DNA of 58,027 bases from Cochliopodium minus. Its lineage: Eukaryota; Discosea; Himatismenida; Cochliopodiidae. The notes under the pieces were generated by a model. That model saw only the letters and a list, made by a program, of their open reading frames with translations. It had not been told where the DNA came from and searched no databases. Of the stretch, positions 1 to 11,030 are shown piece after piece (the first letter of the stretch is position 1; every line of letters begins with the position of its first letter). The stretch lies in the NCBI GenBank assembly GCA_024220525.1, contig JAMYWO010000012.1, forward strand, positions 1 to 58,027, in the 5' to 3' direction. The position numbers were made by a program, and so were the translations under genes.

Positions 1-1
1 T

Positions 2-545
2 TTCGATATTTTACTTTCTGAAAAAGGAGCTCCAATCACTTTTAAAGTAGATTTGGATCAAAAAATTTATTTACAAAAAAAAGTTCAAAGATCCTATTTA
101 ACAAGATTTTCTTCTGACAAGGACTTTTCTTTGAACACACTTTACTCTTCTACTCATTCCTTTGAAAAGGGAAATGATAGTTTTTTTGCTATTCTTTCAT
201 CAAAAAAAAAGATTTATTATATCATGATACAATCAAGAAATCAATTTAATAATTCAAAAACCATTGAGAAAATTCCAAATTCTAAAGTAAATGAAGATTT
301 AACAAAGGCACATCAACAACAAAAAGAAATTTCTGAAGTCATTACTCAACTGAAATGTCCACAAACTGGAAATAAATTTCCAAGTAATATTTTATTTTTT
401 AATTTTTAAAAGAAAAATAATTAATTTTTTCATTTTTTCCAAAGAAATGGACAAAACAAATACCATTCTTCTCTTCATTACATACAAAACTGTTGACATT
501 GAAAATTGTGATAAATTTAAAGATAAATTTCTCTGTGTTTGTTAA
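2..545 (+). CDS. 3' part of an unrecognised protein
   Basis: The window opens inside an exon that stays open from base 2 to 383. A GT-AG intron (384-444) follows, and the second exon 445-545 ends at a TAA. The junction keeps the frame (AA|A lysine codon). The visible part is about 160 residues, rich in Lys, Ser and Phe, with no membrane segment. The first residues alternate hydrophobic and polar like a beta sheet and faintly recall the last strands of Rad9-type clamp proteins, which is too little to name it. The short cysteine-containing tail ends in CVC. The 5' end lies outside the window. Confidence 0.45.
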
Positions 546-569
546 GTTGAGCATCCTAAAATCAATCAA

Positions 570-951
570 ATGATAGGAAATTTCAATCTTCCTTTGCACT
601 TCAAAAAAGTCTGCACCATTTTAAATTGCAAAAATACACCAAAAATCAAAGTTCCAATGGCTTTTTATTGTGAAGAACATTTTTCAAAAGCAAAGTTTGA
701 TAAAGTTTCTTTTCTAAAAATATATCAATTTATCCCAATTTCTGGAGAACTTTTGTGTGAAAGTTTCAAAACTTTTTTGATGGCATTGAAAGCAAAGATT
801 CCAAACATTGCAAAATTTATCAAAATCGAAATTCTTTGTTTTTTTGACAAGGAAGATAGCATTAGATTTGATTGAACAAAATAGAGAAAGAAAAAGGAAG
901 AGAAAAAGAAAGGAAAAAAATGAGGAATACGTACTGGAAGAAGAAGATTGA
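570..951 (+). CDS. small zinc-knuckle ORF with Lys/Arg-rich tail, unrecognised
   Basis: An ATG at 570 opens a 101-codon frame containing C-x4-C-x13-C-x2-H near residues 15-37. This spacing is like one half of the C3Hc3H zinc fold of KANSL2/INO80D-type proteins, but the match rests on spacing only. The frame stops at 873-875. An overlapping frame (about 850-951) reads as a strongly coding-like RKRKRKRK tail followed by EEED and TGA, so the true product probably switches frame through an unrecognised intron near 840-875. It may also be the last exons of the gene before it, because only 24 bases separate them. Function unknown. Confidence 0.35.
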
Positions 952-1032
952 ATAGATGAATTTGAAGATCATATTGGAAGATCAAAAGAATTTGAATAAA
1001 AAAATTTTTAATTTATCAAATCTTTTATTTTT

Positions 1033-3108
1033 TCATAATAAATCTTTGAAAGTAAAAGTGGTGGTATACTTTGAAGGGATTCTTTCAATCAAATTTTTTA
1101 AAACTTTCATTTGTCCACAAACTAACTTGTGAAGAGATTTCCCTGAAAGAAAAAAAGATTAGTTATTCAAAAAACAGTTTAAGGAAAAGAATTACAATCT
1201 TCAGTTTGACAAGAACTTTGACAATACTTGGCAAGCTTACATTTGGAACAATATTTCATTTTCACATCATCTTTTTTGCAACGAAAGCACATTTGAGAAT
1301 ACAATAATTTTGAAATTTCCAATGTGGTTTGGAGAGACATTCTAAAAATGTAGGTGGTATCAAAAGTTTCAACTCTAATTCCTTCTCCAGTATCCATGAA
1401 CCTCTTTTTTTCACAAAAAAGTATTGCAATGGTGTTTCCTTGTTTCAAATCTTCTAATCTGAAAGTAAGAGGTTTCACTTTAGTTTCTGTATAATAAATC
1501 ACCCTTGTATCTTCCCCAAAACGGGTTTTAATTTGTCCACTAGGTCGATACAAATGAACACTTTCTCCAATTTCTGGGAAAAATCATTTTATTTTTGAAA
1601 AATAGCTAAACTTCCTATAAAAATACAAACCTCCTAAAAAACACCAATTTTTTATTTTGGTTTCTTTATAGCCTTTGAAGGAGTAATAAATGGGAGAAAT
1701 AGAATTTTCATGATTCAAAATACTGAAAGGAGGGAAATTAATGTGATTAAACAATCCTTTTTGGTTGCAAGATCCTTTGACTTTTTTCCCACAATCACAT
1801 TTGAAATTGCTTTTTGCCTCTTCATCCAAATCCCCAAAATTTGTCTTTGGGATTTCGCCATTGTAGGTGTCAAAAGACTCTTTGGAATGCATTTGTACCA
1901 TATCTCTCTTAAATTGCATTGACATGTTTTCTCTATTAAAGTTTCCTCCCATCCGATTCTAAAAAAAATTTTTAAAAATTAGTTTTTCGCTCAGAAAAGT
2001 ATTTAAGAGAAATTACAAGCACTATCTCCTCAAATTTGGTGTTTATTTCGTTATCGCTCAGATGACCCACATCTGGTATATCTTTCTGTTTGGGACGAGG
2101 TTTAGGAACTCCTTCTCCCCGAAGGATAGAAAAAGCGGTGTAAATCCTGTCATCTGATAAATGAATGGAAAGATGAAAAGGATTCTTTTTTATTTGGTTC
2201 ACCCTATCTACAAAATCTCTATCATAAGTAAAAGGAGCAGTGATATGATTGGATAGAAGTGTTTTGAATACATTTGGATCGAGAAAAGGGAGAGCATAAC
2301 AATAAGCTTGGGTGTTGGATAGATTTGTTTTCATATCTTGATTGCTTTCGTCTAGTTTTAATCCTTCTTTAAAAGTCTCTCTTGCTTCAATATATCTCTT
2401 CAAATTGAACAGCGCCATACCTTTTCTGTAGAATCCTTTGATGAATTTTGGTTCCAATTCAAGAGATTTCTCTGCATCTTTCAGAGAATCTTCATATCTT
2501 TTCATCTTCGTATAAACAAAGGATCTGTTTGAATAAAAAAGGTGATTCATTGGATCCAAATTAATTGCGTTTGTGTAATGTTCTAGAGCCTTATTTAGTT
2601 CGTTTTGTTGGAGGGCTTTGTTCCCCTTTTCCTTTTCTTCTATCCCCTTTGTTGTTTTATCTTCTTCCTTCTTTTCTATTGTTGTTTCATTTGAAAATGA
2701 TTTTTCTTTTTCTTTTGTTTCCGACTTTAATTTCCAAATATTGAAGGATTTGCAAGAAAAACAATCATTATTAATATGTTATCAATAAAATTAAATTCAT
2801 TATATTTTTATGGATACCTTATTTTTTTGATCTTCTTCTTTTGATCTTTTCTCTTTTTCTAAATTAATCGATTTGTGAATTAATATCCTTAGACCCACCT
2901 GTATATTCATCTCTTTGAGGGATTCTTCAGTCAAACATAAAATGGTATCCAGGTTATAAATTTTATTATCGATGAAAAGATTGAACAATTCCACTTTTTC
3001 CTTAAAATGGCTATTAGGAATATCAAGAGTTTTGATAAATTCAATAACTTCTGGATAATCTTGATAATTATGTTTGTTTGTGGAACTATTCAGTTGAGTA
3101 TTACCCAT
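1033..3108 (-). CDS. SAM-TPR-MYND domain protein
   Basis: Five exons: 3108-2818, 2724-2017, 1958-1631, 1573-1196, 1142-1033 (introns 53-93 nt, all in frame), about 604 residues. The ATG at 3108 follows an A-tract. Domains in order: a SAM-like helical domain (about residues 15-85), a charged linker, TPR repeats (about 135-240, with the typical SNRSFVY and KGFYRKGMALF helices), a DP/STI1-like stretch (NPFHLSIHL), a CxC...C region around CDCGKKVKGSC, and a C-terminal MYND zinc finger. The last intron splits the finger: after splicing the chain reads CFRC, YCSKC, YCQSSC, DWKSLHKLVC, giving all eight metal ligands. SAM, TPR and MYND are all protein-binding modules, so an adaptor or cochaperone-like role is inferred. 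There is no SET domain. Confidence 0.8.
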
Positions 3109-3211
3109 CTTTTTTTTTTTATATTTGAAAAAAAAGAAAAATCAACGAAAAGCAAAACCAAATTGGTCAATATCCTTTTAATATTACATATTTATTTGAT
3201 TTAAAAATTTT

Positions 3212-4938
3212 CTAGTTTTGCAATCTGACAAAATAAGCCAATAGTTTAAAATAAAAGTGTTTGAAGGTTTCCATCTCAATTTTGGACATCCAAAAAGCGT
3301 TTTTCTCTTGCAAAGAAAGGGAAGAAAGGTCCTCCTCCTTCAAATCGACGCCAGAAATGGACATGTAACGATCATGGAAATAGTTTTTCAGGTTGGAAAC
3401 AGTGAGGATCTCGTGTTGGATGTTGACACCGCACTTTTTGAAGTCGGGAATTCCTTCCTCAAGAAAAAGTTCATTGCAATCTACCACTCTCTTCAAAGCT
3501 TCTTCATTTCTACCGAAAGAAAAATTTTTAATTAATATTTATTATTTATTTTTTATTTTTTATTTTTTATTTATTTATTTGTGATTACGAGAAATCCGCT
3601 TCACTCATGAAATTAATTCTGAAGATCTTCCAAAGATTGATGGGAATATCATTAAAATACTTTGATATGAAAAAAGACTTTTTGGTGGGATAGATCTTTT
3701 CTATTATTTGTGATTTCAAAACGTCAACAGATTGAGTTGACCAAATAAAAGAAAATCCTGTTTTTGGATTATTTTCAATCAAATATCCTGTTCAAAAATA
3801 AAATAAAATAAAAACGAAATAAAATAAAAATAAATACGAAATAAAAATAAAATAAATAGATAATAAAAATAAAAAATTAAATTTCCTATTTTTTACCTTT
3901 ATTAACCCATAAGTCCAAATTTGTCTTCTCATTGAATAGAGGCAAAAAGATTTCTTCATTGGGAACATAATCCTTGTTTGCGATGATGCAAATTTTTTTT
4001 CTGTCAGTTTTGCTTATGGATGTCAGATTTTCCTATTTATAATTAAAATTTAAAATTTAAAAAAAAAATTTTATTCCTACCATTTTGCTTGCCCCACGAA
4101 GAAAATCCAAGCCAGGAATAAAACTGTTATCGAATGAACGAGAGAGCACGTTGAGGTATGCCCATTTGATATCGTTGTCTGATATTTTTTTTTTGAAGAG
4201 CTTTTCTTTGAGTTCACTGATCAAACCTTTTTAAAATAAAAGATGTTGTCAATATATAGTTCAATTAAAAATGATTAATCATTTTATAATTATAAAATTT
4301 ATATTATAAAATTCAAATGAGATGTCATTTGCGACTTCCCATTTCAATTTCAAAAAAATAAAAATTGTGTGAATATATCATAAAATTAAATGATTAGGCT
4401 TATATAGTTCTTTGATTTGGAAATTAATTGTTTTACCCAATGAATCCTGATATTTTTTTCTTTTATACAAATATTCTTGATAATTATTTGTCTGTAACAT
4501 CAATCTCTTCAACTTCTTCTCAGACCATGAAAGAGGAAGATATTCCTCTAATTCTTTCAAATCAGGCAAGATGCTTATCCAATCGGAATATTTGGAATAT
4601 ACTCCCTTATCCTTTTCTATCAACAACCAAATAGCCAAATTGGTATCCTTATCAAAAGGAAAATTATTTTTATTTCCTTCTCTTTCAATTCTTTCTTGAT
4701 TGATTTGATTTTCAGAAGAGAAGCAAGCTATTTTATCTCCTGTCTTGATTTCTTTGATTGCTCTCAATCCCACAGATTTCCCTTCTTCTTTGGTGGCGAA
4801 TATCTGGGCAACTTTGGAATCAGAAGATGAGTAAGAGTCGAAATATTGGGAAACTTTATTGACATAACTGTCTGTTATTTCTTTTTTCGCAAAAGAAATC
4901 AAAATAAAACAGAACAATACAAACAATATTGCTCTCAT
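3212..4938 (-). CDS. SET/Rubisco-LSMT-like protein with signal peptide, probably divergent active site
   Basis: Five exons: 4938-4437, 4226-4081, 4032-3897, 3787-3589, 3509-3212, about 426 residues. A hydrophobic N-terminus (MRAILFVLFCFILISFA) looks like a signal peptide. The SET core follows: VGLRAIKEIKTGDKI, LAIWLLIEKDKG, SDWISILPD, then IKWAYLNVLSRSF and GYLIENNP, and a helical C-terminal part like the Rubisco-LSMT substrate-binding domain. The family belongs to the SETD3/SETD6/LSMT class, which methylates lysine or histidine. The usual NHS motif is replaced by DFLRGAS, and the region that normally carries the catalytic Tyr reads EIFLPLFNEKTN. Methyltransferase activity is therefore doubtful. 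Intron 1 (210 nt) is longer than its neighbours. Secretory-pathway location is inferred from the leader. Confidence 0.75.
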
Positions 4939-5096
4939 CCTTTTTTTTTTTTATATTTCATTTCAATGAATTAAAATTTATTATTATATTTACAGTTAGA
5001 GTCTTCAAATTTAATCATTCTAATCATGAACTCTTCTGAATTCATTCAAAATTTGGTTAATTGACAAAATAATTTAATATTATTTATTATTAAATT

Positions 5097-7677
5097 TTAT
5101 TTGAAAAATCCTCCCTTTCCAGATTGTTGAACATTTGAATTGCTCTTTTTGAGATTAGGATTTGAAAGATTATTTCCCTGATTATTGTTATTGTTACTAA
5201 TGACAGTGTTGGGATCTTCCTTGTCAAAAGATTGGGTTTCTTCCAACTTGATGGAGTCGCTCTTCCCAATAGGAGTCATCAAAGAATCAACCAAAGAATT
5301 ACCATTAATCATCTGAGTGGTAGCAATAACAAAATCAACATTTTCAGATTGGTGACTGAGCCATCTCAAAGCAGAAATCTCCGCAAAAGTAATTCCACCA
5401 ATGAAATAAATGAGATAGACTTTTCTTTGAGAACTAGATTTCTTAACATTGGATTGTTCAAACTTGATGGAAGGAGTATCTTTTTGAGAATTAAAGAGAT
5501 TGTTGAAAGGATTCTCTGAATTTTCCGCAGGAAAACCATCGTTTTTGATGGCTTCGTGGATGAGACGGACACTCACAGGAGCGTAACCACCAAAAACAAA
5601 AGCGTAATCGTTAGGTTTGAGCACGTCCATTCCCTCTGTGATGAGATTTAATCTTTTTCTCAAACCCTTAAAGTTATAAGTACTTTCAGAAGTAAACAAT
5701 CTAAGTTTTTGCAAGTTGTCCAAAGCGAAAATGTATTTGAATCCTTTTTTTTTTTTTTTGAAAATAAAAAATTTTAAAAAATTATATTTAAAAAAATAAA
5801 ATGAAAAAATTATAAGTATTTAAAAAAATAAAATTTAAAATCAAAATTTTGAATATTTTAAATATTTTTTCTTACCATACTGTTGAATTATTTCGTTTCT
5901 GAAAAATTCAAATTTTCTGCTGGCAATGCCTCCCACAGTGAGAGACCTCAAAATCAAAAGCCTCAAAATTTTCTGGATGGGATCCTTTTTGTTGATGCAT
6001 TCTTCAATGTAATTGTCACACTCATCCGCTCCTGCCAACAAAGTTTGTTCGCACTCCAATAAACTATCGAAATCTATTTCGTTAGAAATTTCTTTCAACT
6101 TGGCAGCTATACTAATGTCTAGAAAAAAAAAAAAATTTAAAAATTAAAACAATTAAAAAAAATAAAAAATAAAAAATAAAAAATAAATTCTTACGTATTG
6201 GGAGACAAGCACGTTCAGGAAGAATCTTTACAGAATCTTTCAATTCCTCGTGCGTAATGCTGCTCTTTTTTCTTTCGAAATCAAGCTCGAACTCTTGAAT
6301 GAGTCTCGCTTTATTCTTGAGATAAACAGCAAGAGCATTGAAATTGAGATCTCTCAACTCTGAATAAACTGGATCATTAGAATTCAAAGGAGTAGGAACT
6401 TTATCAGACTGTAAATTTGTATTTTTTTCTAATCCCAAGAAAGATCTATCAATTAAAGCGAAAGCTAAATGAAATGAAAGAAAATATATGAAAAGTAGAT
6501 TTAATTGATTAGTTTTTTTTTAGTTTCATATAAAATTTTAAAAAAATGAAATAAATTAAATGGAGATATTCATTAAAAACTTTTAAAGGTTTACAATTAT
6601 TAATTTGTAAGAATTCATCAATAAGTCCTTCATATGTAAGTTGTGTGGCAACTGGTGTAACCTTTTAACAAAAAATATTGATAAAAAATAATCAGAAATC
6701 AAAAAAAATGAAAAATTTAATGTGTTAAAGTTTAAGGTGAAATTATTTTCACTGATTGAACTCTTAATAAAAAATTTTTTTTGAAAGTTTTTTTACCATA
6801 TCAATGTTTCTATCAAATAAGATTATTGTATCAATTTCGGAAGTAGGGTTAATTTCTTCCTTTGTCAGTTCATTTCTCATTTTAAGCATCATGTCCGCCA
6901 CATTTTTGGCCAAGGCACCTTTACCACGGATGTTGGGGATGATCCCGAACATCATCTGTAGCTTCATGATGGATTTGGCGACATAAAAAAGACTTGTTCT
7001 GTCTCCATCCAAATAACATTCCTTGAAACAGGTATTGTATTGAAGGGATAGAACATCATCGTCGAATGGAATCAAATCGATGGGATATTCTCCTAATGAT
7101 ACATCTCCATATACTCCCATATCTTCCAGTACTCTATCACATAACATTGATCTTCTTGGCACGAAATATATTGCGTAATCTTTTTTGATTCCTTTTTGGG
7201 TGTTGGAGATTATATGTGAGGCTATATCCTTCATCAATTCTTGTTTTGGACGAACCATGTAAATTATGGCTCTTGATTGTGTATCCAATTGATTTGAAAG
7301 AGTATATACTTTTGATACACCTATTCTCATTTGAATTATAGTAAGATACTTCTTCCATATTGGAAATGTCAATAGAATAATAATTTATTAAAAAAATTTA
7401 TGTTTCAAATAAGAAAAATAATTCCAATTTTTAGTTTATAGATAAGCAAATTATGAAATGAATAGATGTTATTTGTTTTGCCTTTTTCTTTTAGGAAAGA
7501 TATTCCTGATATCATTGTAAATACTCCTGATAATTGAGGATCTAATACCAATGCTTTTTCTCCTCTCACTTCTTGCAAAATATTTACCAATTCATTTTTG
7601 GCTGCTATTCTCAAAGATTCAATTTTGATTGCTGAATTTTGTAATTTGGGTAAAGGATCTTTCAAAAGAAATGCCAT
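5097..7677 (-). CDS. vps33: Vps33, Sec1/Munc18-family subunit of HOPS/CORVET
   Basis: Six exons: 7677-7482, 7320-6797, 6661-6595, 6464-6195, 6118-5876, 5743-5097, about 648 residues, the usual size for Vps33. Diagnostic stretches include ELVNILQEVRGEKALVLDP, the HIIS and YFVPRRSMLCD block, DTIILFDRNIDMVTPVATQ, LTYEGLIDE, and near the end YAFVFGGYAPVSVRLIHEA and the GGITFAEISALRWLS motif. Vps33 binds SNARE bundles and drives late endosome/lysosome fusion within HOPS and CORVET. Intron 1 (7321-7481) has a GC donor (AAAAAG|GCAAAAC) and an AG acceptor; only this join restores KEKGVSKVYTL. The C-terminus carries an Asn-rich tail. Identification is firm. Confidence 0.93.
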
Positions 7678-7892
7678 TATGAAATTATCACTATTCTAAT
7701 TATATTGTTAAAATGATTGAATAAGAATCTTTTTGATCTTTCCTTTTTTTTATTTTGAATAATATATATTAAAAAATTTAAAGAGAATTTTGTTTCTTTG
7801 ACTTATACTATGTCTCAAAATAGAGTAATAACCTTTTCATTCAAATATTGAGCCAAATTTTTAAATATCACCTTTCATAAAAGAATCTCGTT

Positions 7893-8720
7893 ATGTTCGC
7901 AACTGTAGCTTTAGGTAAATATCAACACCTATTCTAATATACGATTATTAAACATCTTTAAGGTACAATTGCCGCATACCTTTTCCTAAGAAAGAGTCCA
8001 TCTAAAAAGAATGGAGAAAGTGATGAAATAATCAAACAAGAAGTAATAAAGGTACAAGAGAAATTGAAACAAGAAGGATTGCCTCAAATAGAAATAAATT
8101 CACATTTCAATTTTGACTCACCAAAATTATCGAGAAAAGCATTTGAATTGAGAGTATGGGTGAGACAAAATAAAGGTAAATTCTAAAAATAATGGATATA
8201 TACTCAAAAGATTTCAAATCTCTTTAATACATTGAACTTATTCCCATTTTAAATTTAATTTTAATTTCGAAAAGATTTTGATTTATTTGAACCCGAATCT
8301 GTTGTACATTTGACATTGAAACAAGTTGGAAAAGGAAAGGAAATATACAAATTTACACCAATATCATTGAGCAGAAATTTCCTTCAACAAAAAATACCAT
8401 GGTAACCTTTTCATTCTTTGTTTTCACCATATAAATTTTAATATGTTTCCATTCAAGCGAGAGATGCATATTATTCCAAAATAATAACTTAAACATTCCA
8501 GAATATGTTGAATTCGTAAAAGTAAGTTTAAAAGTTTTTCGTCCAACAAAGAATGAATCTGAGAAAATTTTAGTAAACCTTTTTTTACAATCTTTCTATT
8601 TTTCTTTTTTGACTTTATTCCTTTTTTTAAAAGGTTACTTATTGGAACGCCACACTAAAATTTGGAAATGATTTTCCTATGGAATCTAAAGAAAAAGGAT
8701 GGTTGTCAAGAATAAACTAG
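7893..8720 (+). CDS. small N-terminally membrane-anchored protein, unknown
   Basis: Five exons: 7893-7914, 7963-8175, 8275-8401, 8458-8572, 8634-8720 with GT-AG introns of 48 to 99 nt, about 187 residues. The first exon is only 22 nt. The N-terminus MFATVALGTIAAYLFLRK is a single hydrophobic anchor followed by basic residues, then a coiled-coil-like EVIKVQEKLKQEG stretch and a beta-rich body (AFELRVWVRQ, SVVHLTLKQVG, FVKVSLKVF). No family was recognised. Consistent phases across all four junctions support a real gene despite its short ORFs. A mitochondrial or ER membrane location is possible but only inferred from the anchor. Confidence 0.6.
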
Positions 8721-8806
8721 AAAACTATTTTCTTTCCTTTTAAATTAATAAACTTAAATTTTGACACATAAATATTTTTTTTTATTTCATTTTTTGTTTT
8801 GAACAA

Positions 8807-10527
8807 TTAATCATCTACAAGCGAGAGGAGATGAGATTTAAAAGTACAGGTCATAGGGAAATGATCAGAAAGCCACTCTGTGTCCAATGATCTAATTATT
8901 CGACAGGTTTTGACAAAAGGAAGCACACTTTTAGATCCCATAATGTAATCAATCCTCAAATAGTACTTGTTCACTTTTAGAATTATTCAAATAAAAAATA
9001 AAAAAATAAAAATAAAAATTAATCAAGAAAAAAAAAAACAAACAAAGAAGAAATAAAAATGAATAAAGAAAAAAGGAAAATATAAAAGAAATATTAATCT
9101 TACTGAAATCTGGTTGAAATTTAGAAGGAACAGAATAACTGATATTAAATTTATCCCAATGATCAGGATTATCATAGTGTTTGTTCAATACATGATGTTT
9201 AGGATGATCAAAAAGATAGCCCAAATCCACAAACTCCCTGTACAAAGTATCGGTAGTCCTGAAATCAATTCTGCTATTATGAATGTACTTGTTACGAAAA
9301 TGGCTTTCTTTATTAAAAATAGATTGAAGGTTTTCTTTGTTGTAAGAAATCTCATCCTTTTGAGAAAGAGAGTTTAAATCACCCAAAAGCAAATATCTGT
9401 GCTCCTTTTGGTGGTCTATGAAATTCAGGATGTTTTCTACTTCCTTCAACCTCGCATCGCCACTGGTGGGATTAAGATGAGTAATGAATATTCTCAAACC
9501 AGTAACCTCCACTTCAATCAAACCGTGATGAAAATTATTAAGTTCTTTTCTAATCACTTTGATAGGATACCTTTTGATTAAAAAATTTTTTTATTTTTTT
9601 TTTTGTTTGATTATTTTTTTTTTTTTTTACCTGCTAGTAACTCCCATGTGATAATTTGTTTTTACTTTTATCATGGTTACAAAATTGTGTTCCCACTTGA
9701 GTGCTTGTTTTTGAAGTTCTAATTCATCCCATCCATTAAGCTCGTTCAAACTTATAATGTCAAAATCGTTAGAACTCAACCATTCTATGATTAATTTCCT
9801 CCTGTCATCATTTCCACCTCCTATTAAAAAGATAATAAAAAAAAATATAATTTCAAATAGATATACCTTCATACAGATTGAATGATAGCATTTTAATGTT
9901 ACAAAATGATTTACATTTATGCACTTTCATGTTGCTTTGTATATAATTTTGTAATTCAATGAAATTAGTTTCTTTAGTCTTTTGATATTCTTCTATATGC
10001 TCCAATTTTTCGCTTATTCGAGTGAGATCTTGATTGTTTAGTTTCTCTTTGATATCAGCGATATCTGACAGATATCTATCGTTCTTGGATGATTGTAAAT
10101 GTGCAATTTTTTCTTTATATCCTTTAATCTCCTCTTCATATCTTCCTATTTCATTTTTATACTCATTTCCTGGGTTATTCTTTGAATCTTCTTTATTACT
10201 TTTAAATCTATCTGATTCCATAATATATTTTTGTTCGAATGAAAGAATATTATCCAATTTTTCTTTGATGAAATCACCATTTAAACCATCAAAAAGATTA
10301 TTTCCAATTATTGTTTTATTAAGTTCTTTTATCAACTTTATCATTTCTGTATTATGATGTGATAATTCCTCCATTTCTAATTTCATTGATGCAGCCATTT
10401 CATATTGGTTCATATTTTTGGTTTCATTCAAAGTAAACATGAAATAAATTCCACAAAGAATTAAACAAATCAAAAATGGGAATATGACCCATTTCCCAAT
10501 CAAAAATAAACCACTCTTATTATTCAC
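8807..10527 (-). CDS. membrane-anchored endonuclease/exonuclease/phosphatase-family protein
   Basis: Exons 10527-9867, 9820-9631, 9570-9104, 8973-8807, about 494 residues. One transmembrane helix (WVIFPFLICLILCGIYFMF) is followed by about 150 residues of predicted coiled coil and then an EEP (DNase I-like) domain. Its signature parts are FNLYEG and IISLNEL (Asn and Glu metal ligands), THLNPTSGD (His), LLGDLNSL (GDxN), RIDYIM and LSDHFPM (SDH). The catalytic set looks complete, so Mg-dependent phosphodiesterase or phosphatase activity is expected; the substrate is unknown. The 5' end is unresolved: the frame before the TM helix begins with GTG and reaches a stop upstream without ATG, while the first ATG would cut away most of the TM helix. 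A further upstream exon is likely. Confidence 0.78.
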
Positions 10528-11030
10528 TTTACAATTTTTCTTCTTTAAATTTTTTCTTTATATTTTTTTATGTTACACGTTTTCATAAAAATGATTAATT
10601 CTTTGAACTAAATTAGAATGATTTGGTTTGTTTAATTGATTGTAAAGTAAAGAATAGACTGTGAGTTTAATTTGAAGCTTCCAATTCTATCTGAGACAAA
10701 GCTTGGATGAACTTTATCCATTTTTCAGTTTTAAAAATTTTTCTTATCACTTTTTTACTTCTTGAGTGACAAAATGTGTTATTGAAGAGTTTCTTTTGAG
10801 TTTCAAAAATTTAAAATTTCAATCAAAATTCTAGAATTGAAATTTCGATTTTATTTAAATCTCCAAAGAAATTTTATAATAAATCAAAGTTATATTGGAA
10901 ATACAAACAAAATAAAACCTTGAAACTTCAAATTTAAACAATTTAGAACAAGTGAATTGATTTAGATGACAAAGGACTATTTTTCATTCAAAGGAGAGGG
11001 AAATTTATTTTTAATTTGAAAAAAAAAAAA
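10528..11030. other. intergenic spacer before the first Roco gene
   Basis: About 500 bases between two diverging genes. No open frame, RNA gene or repeat could be recognised. It probably holds both promoters, the unresolved first exon of the minus-strand EEP gene, and the plus-strand leader ending in an A12 tract directly before the ATG at 11031. Confidence 0.5.

Noticed and set aside
920-951. TGA as a sense codon, because the acidic frame continues past it
   Set aside because: Several well-supported genes here end at TGA (for example 34149 and 55638), so TGA is a stop.
4240-4436. Possible lost exon inside SET intron 1 (frame with KLKWEVANDISFEF)
   Set aside because: No donor site follows it before a stop, and the direct 210-base intron joins conserved sequence in frame.
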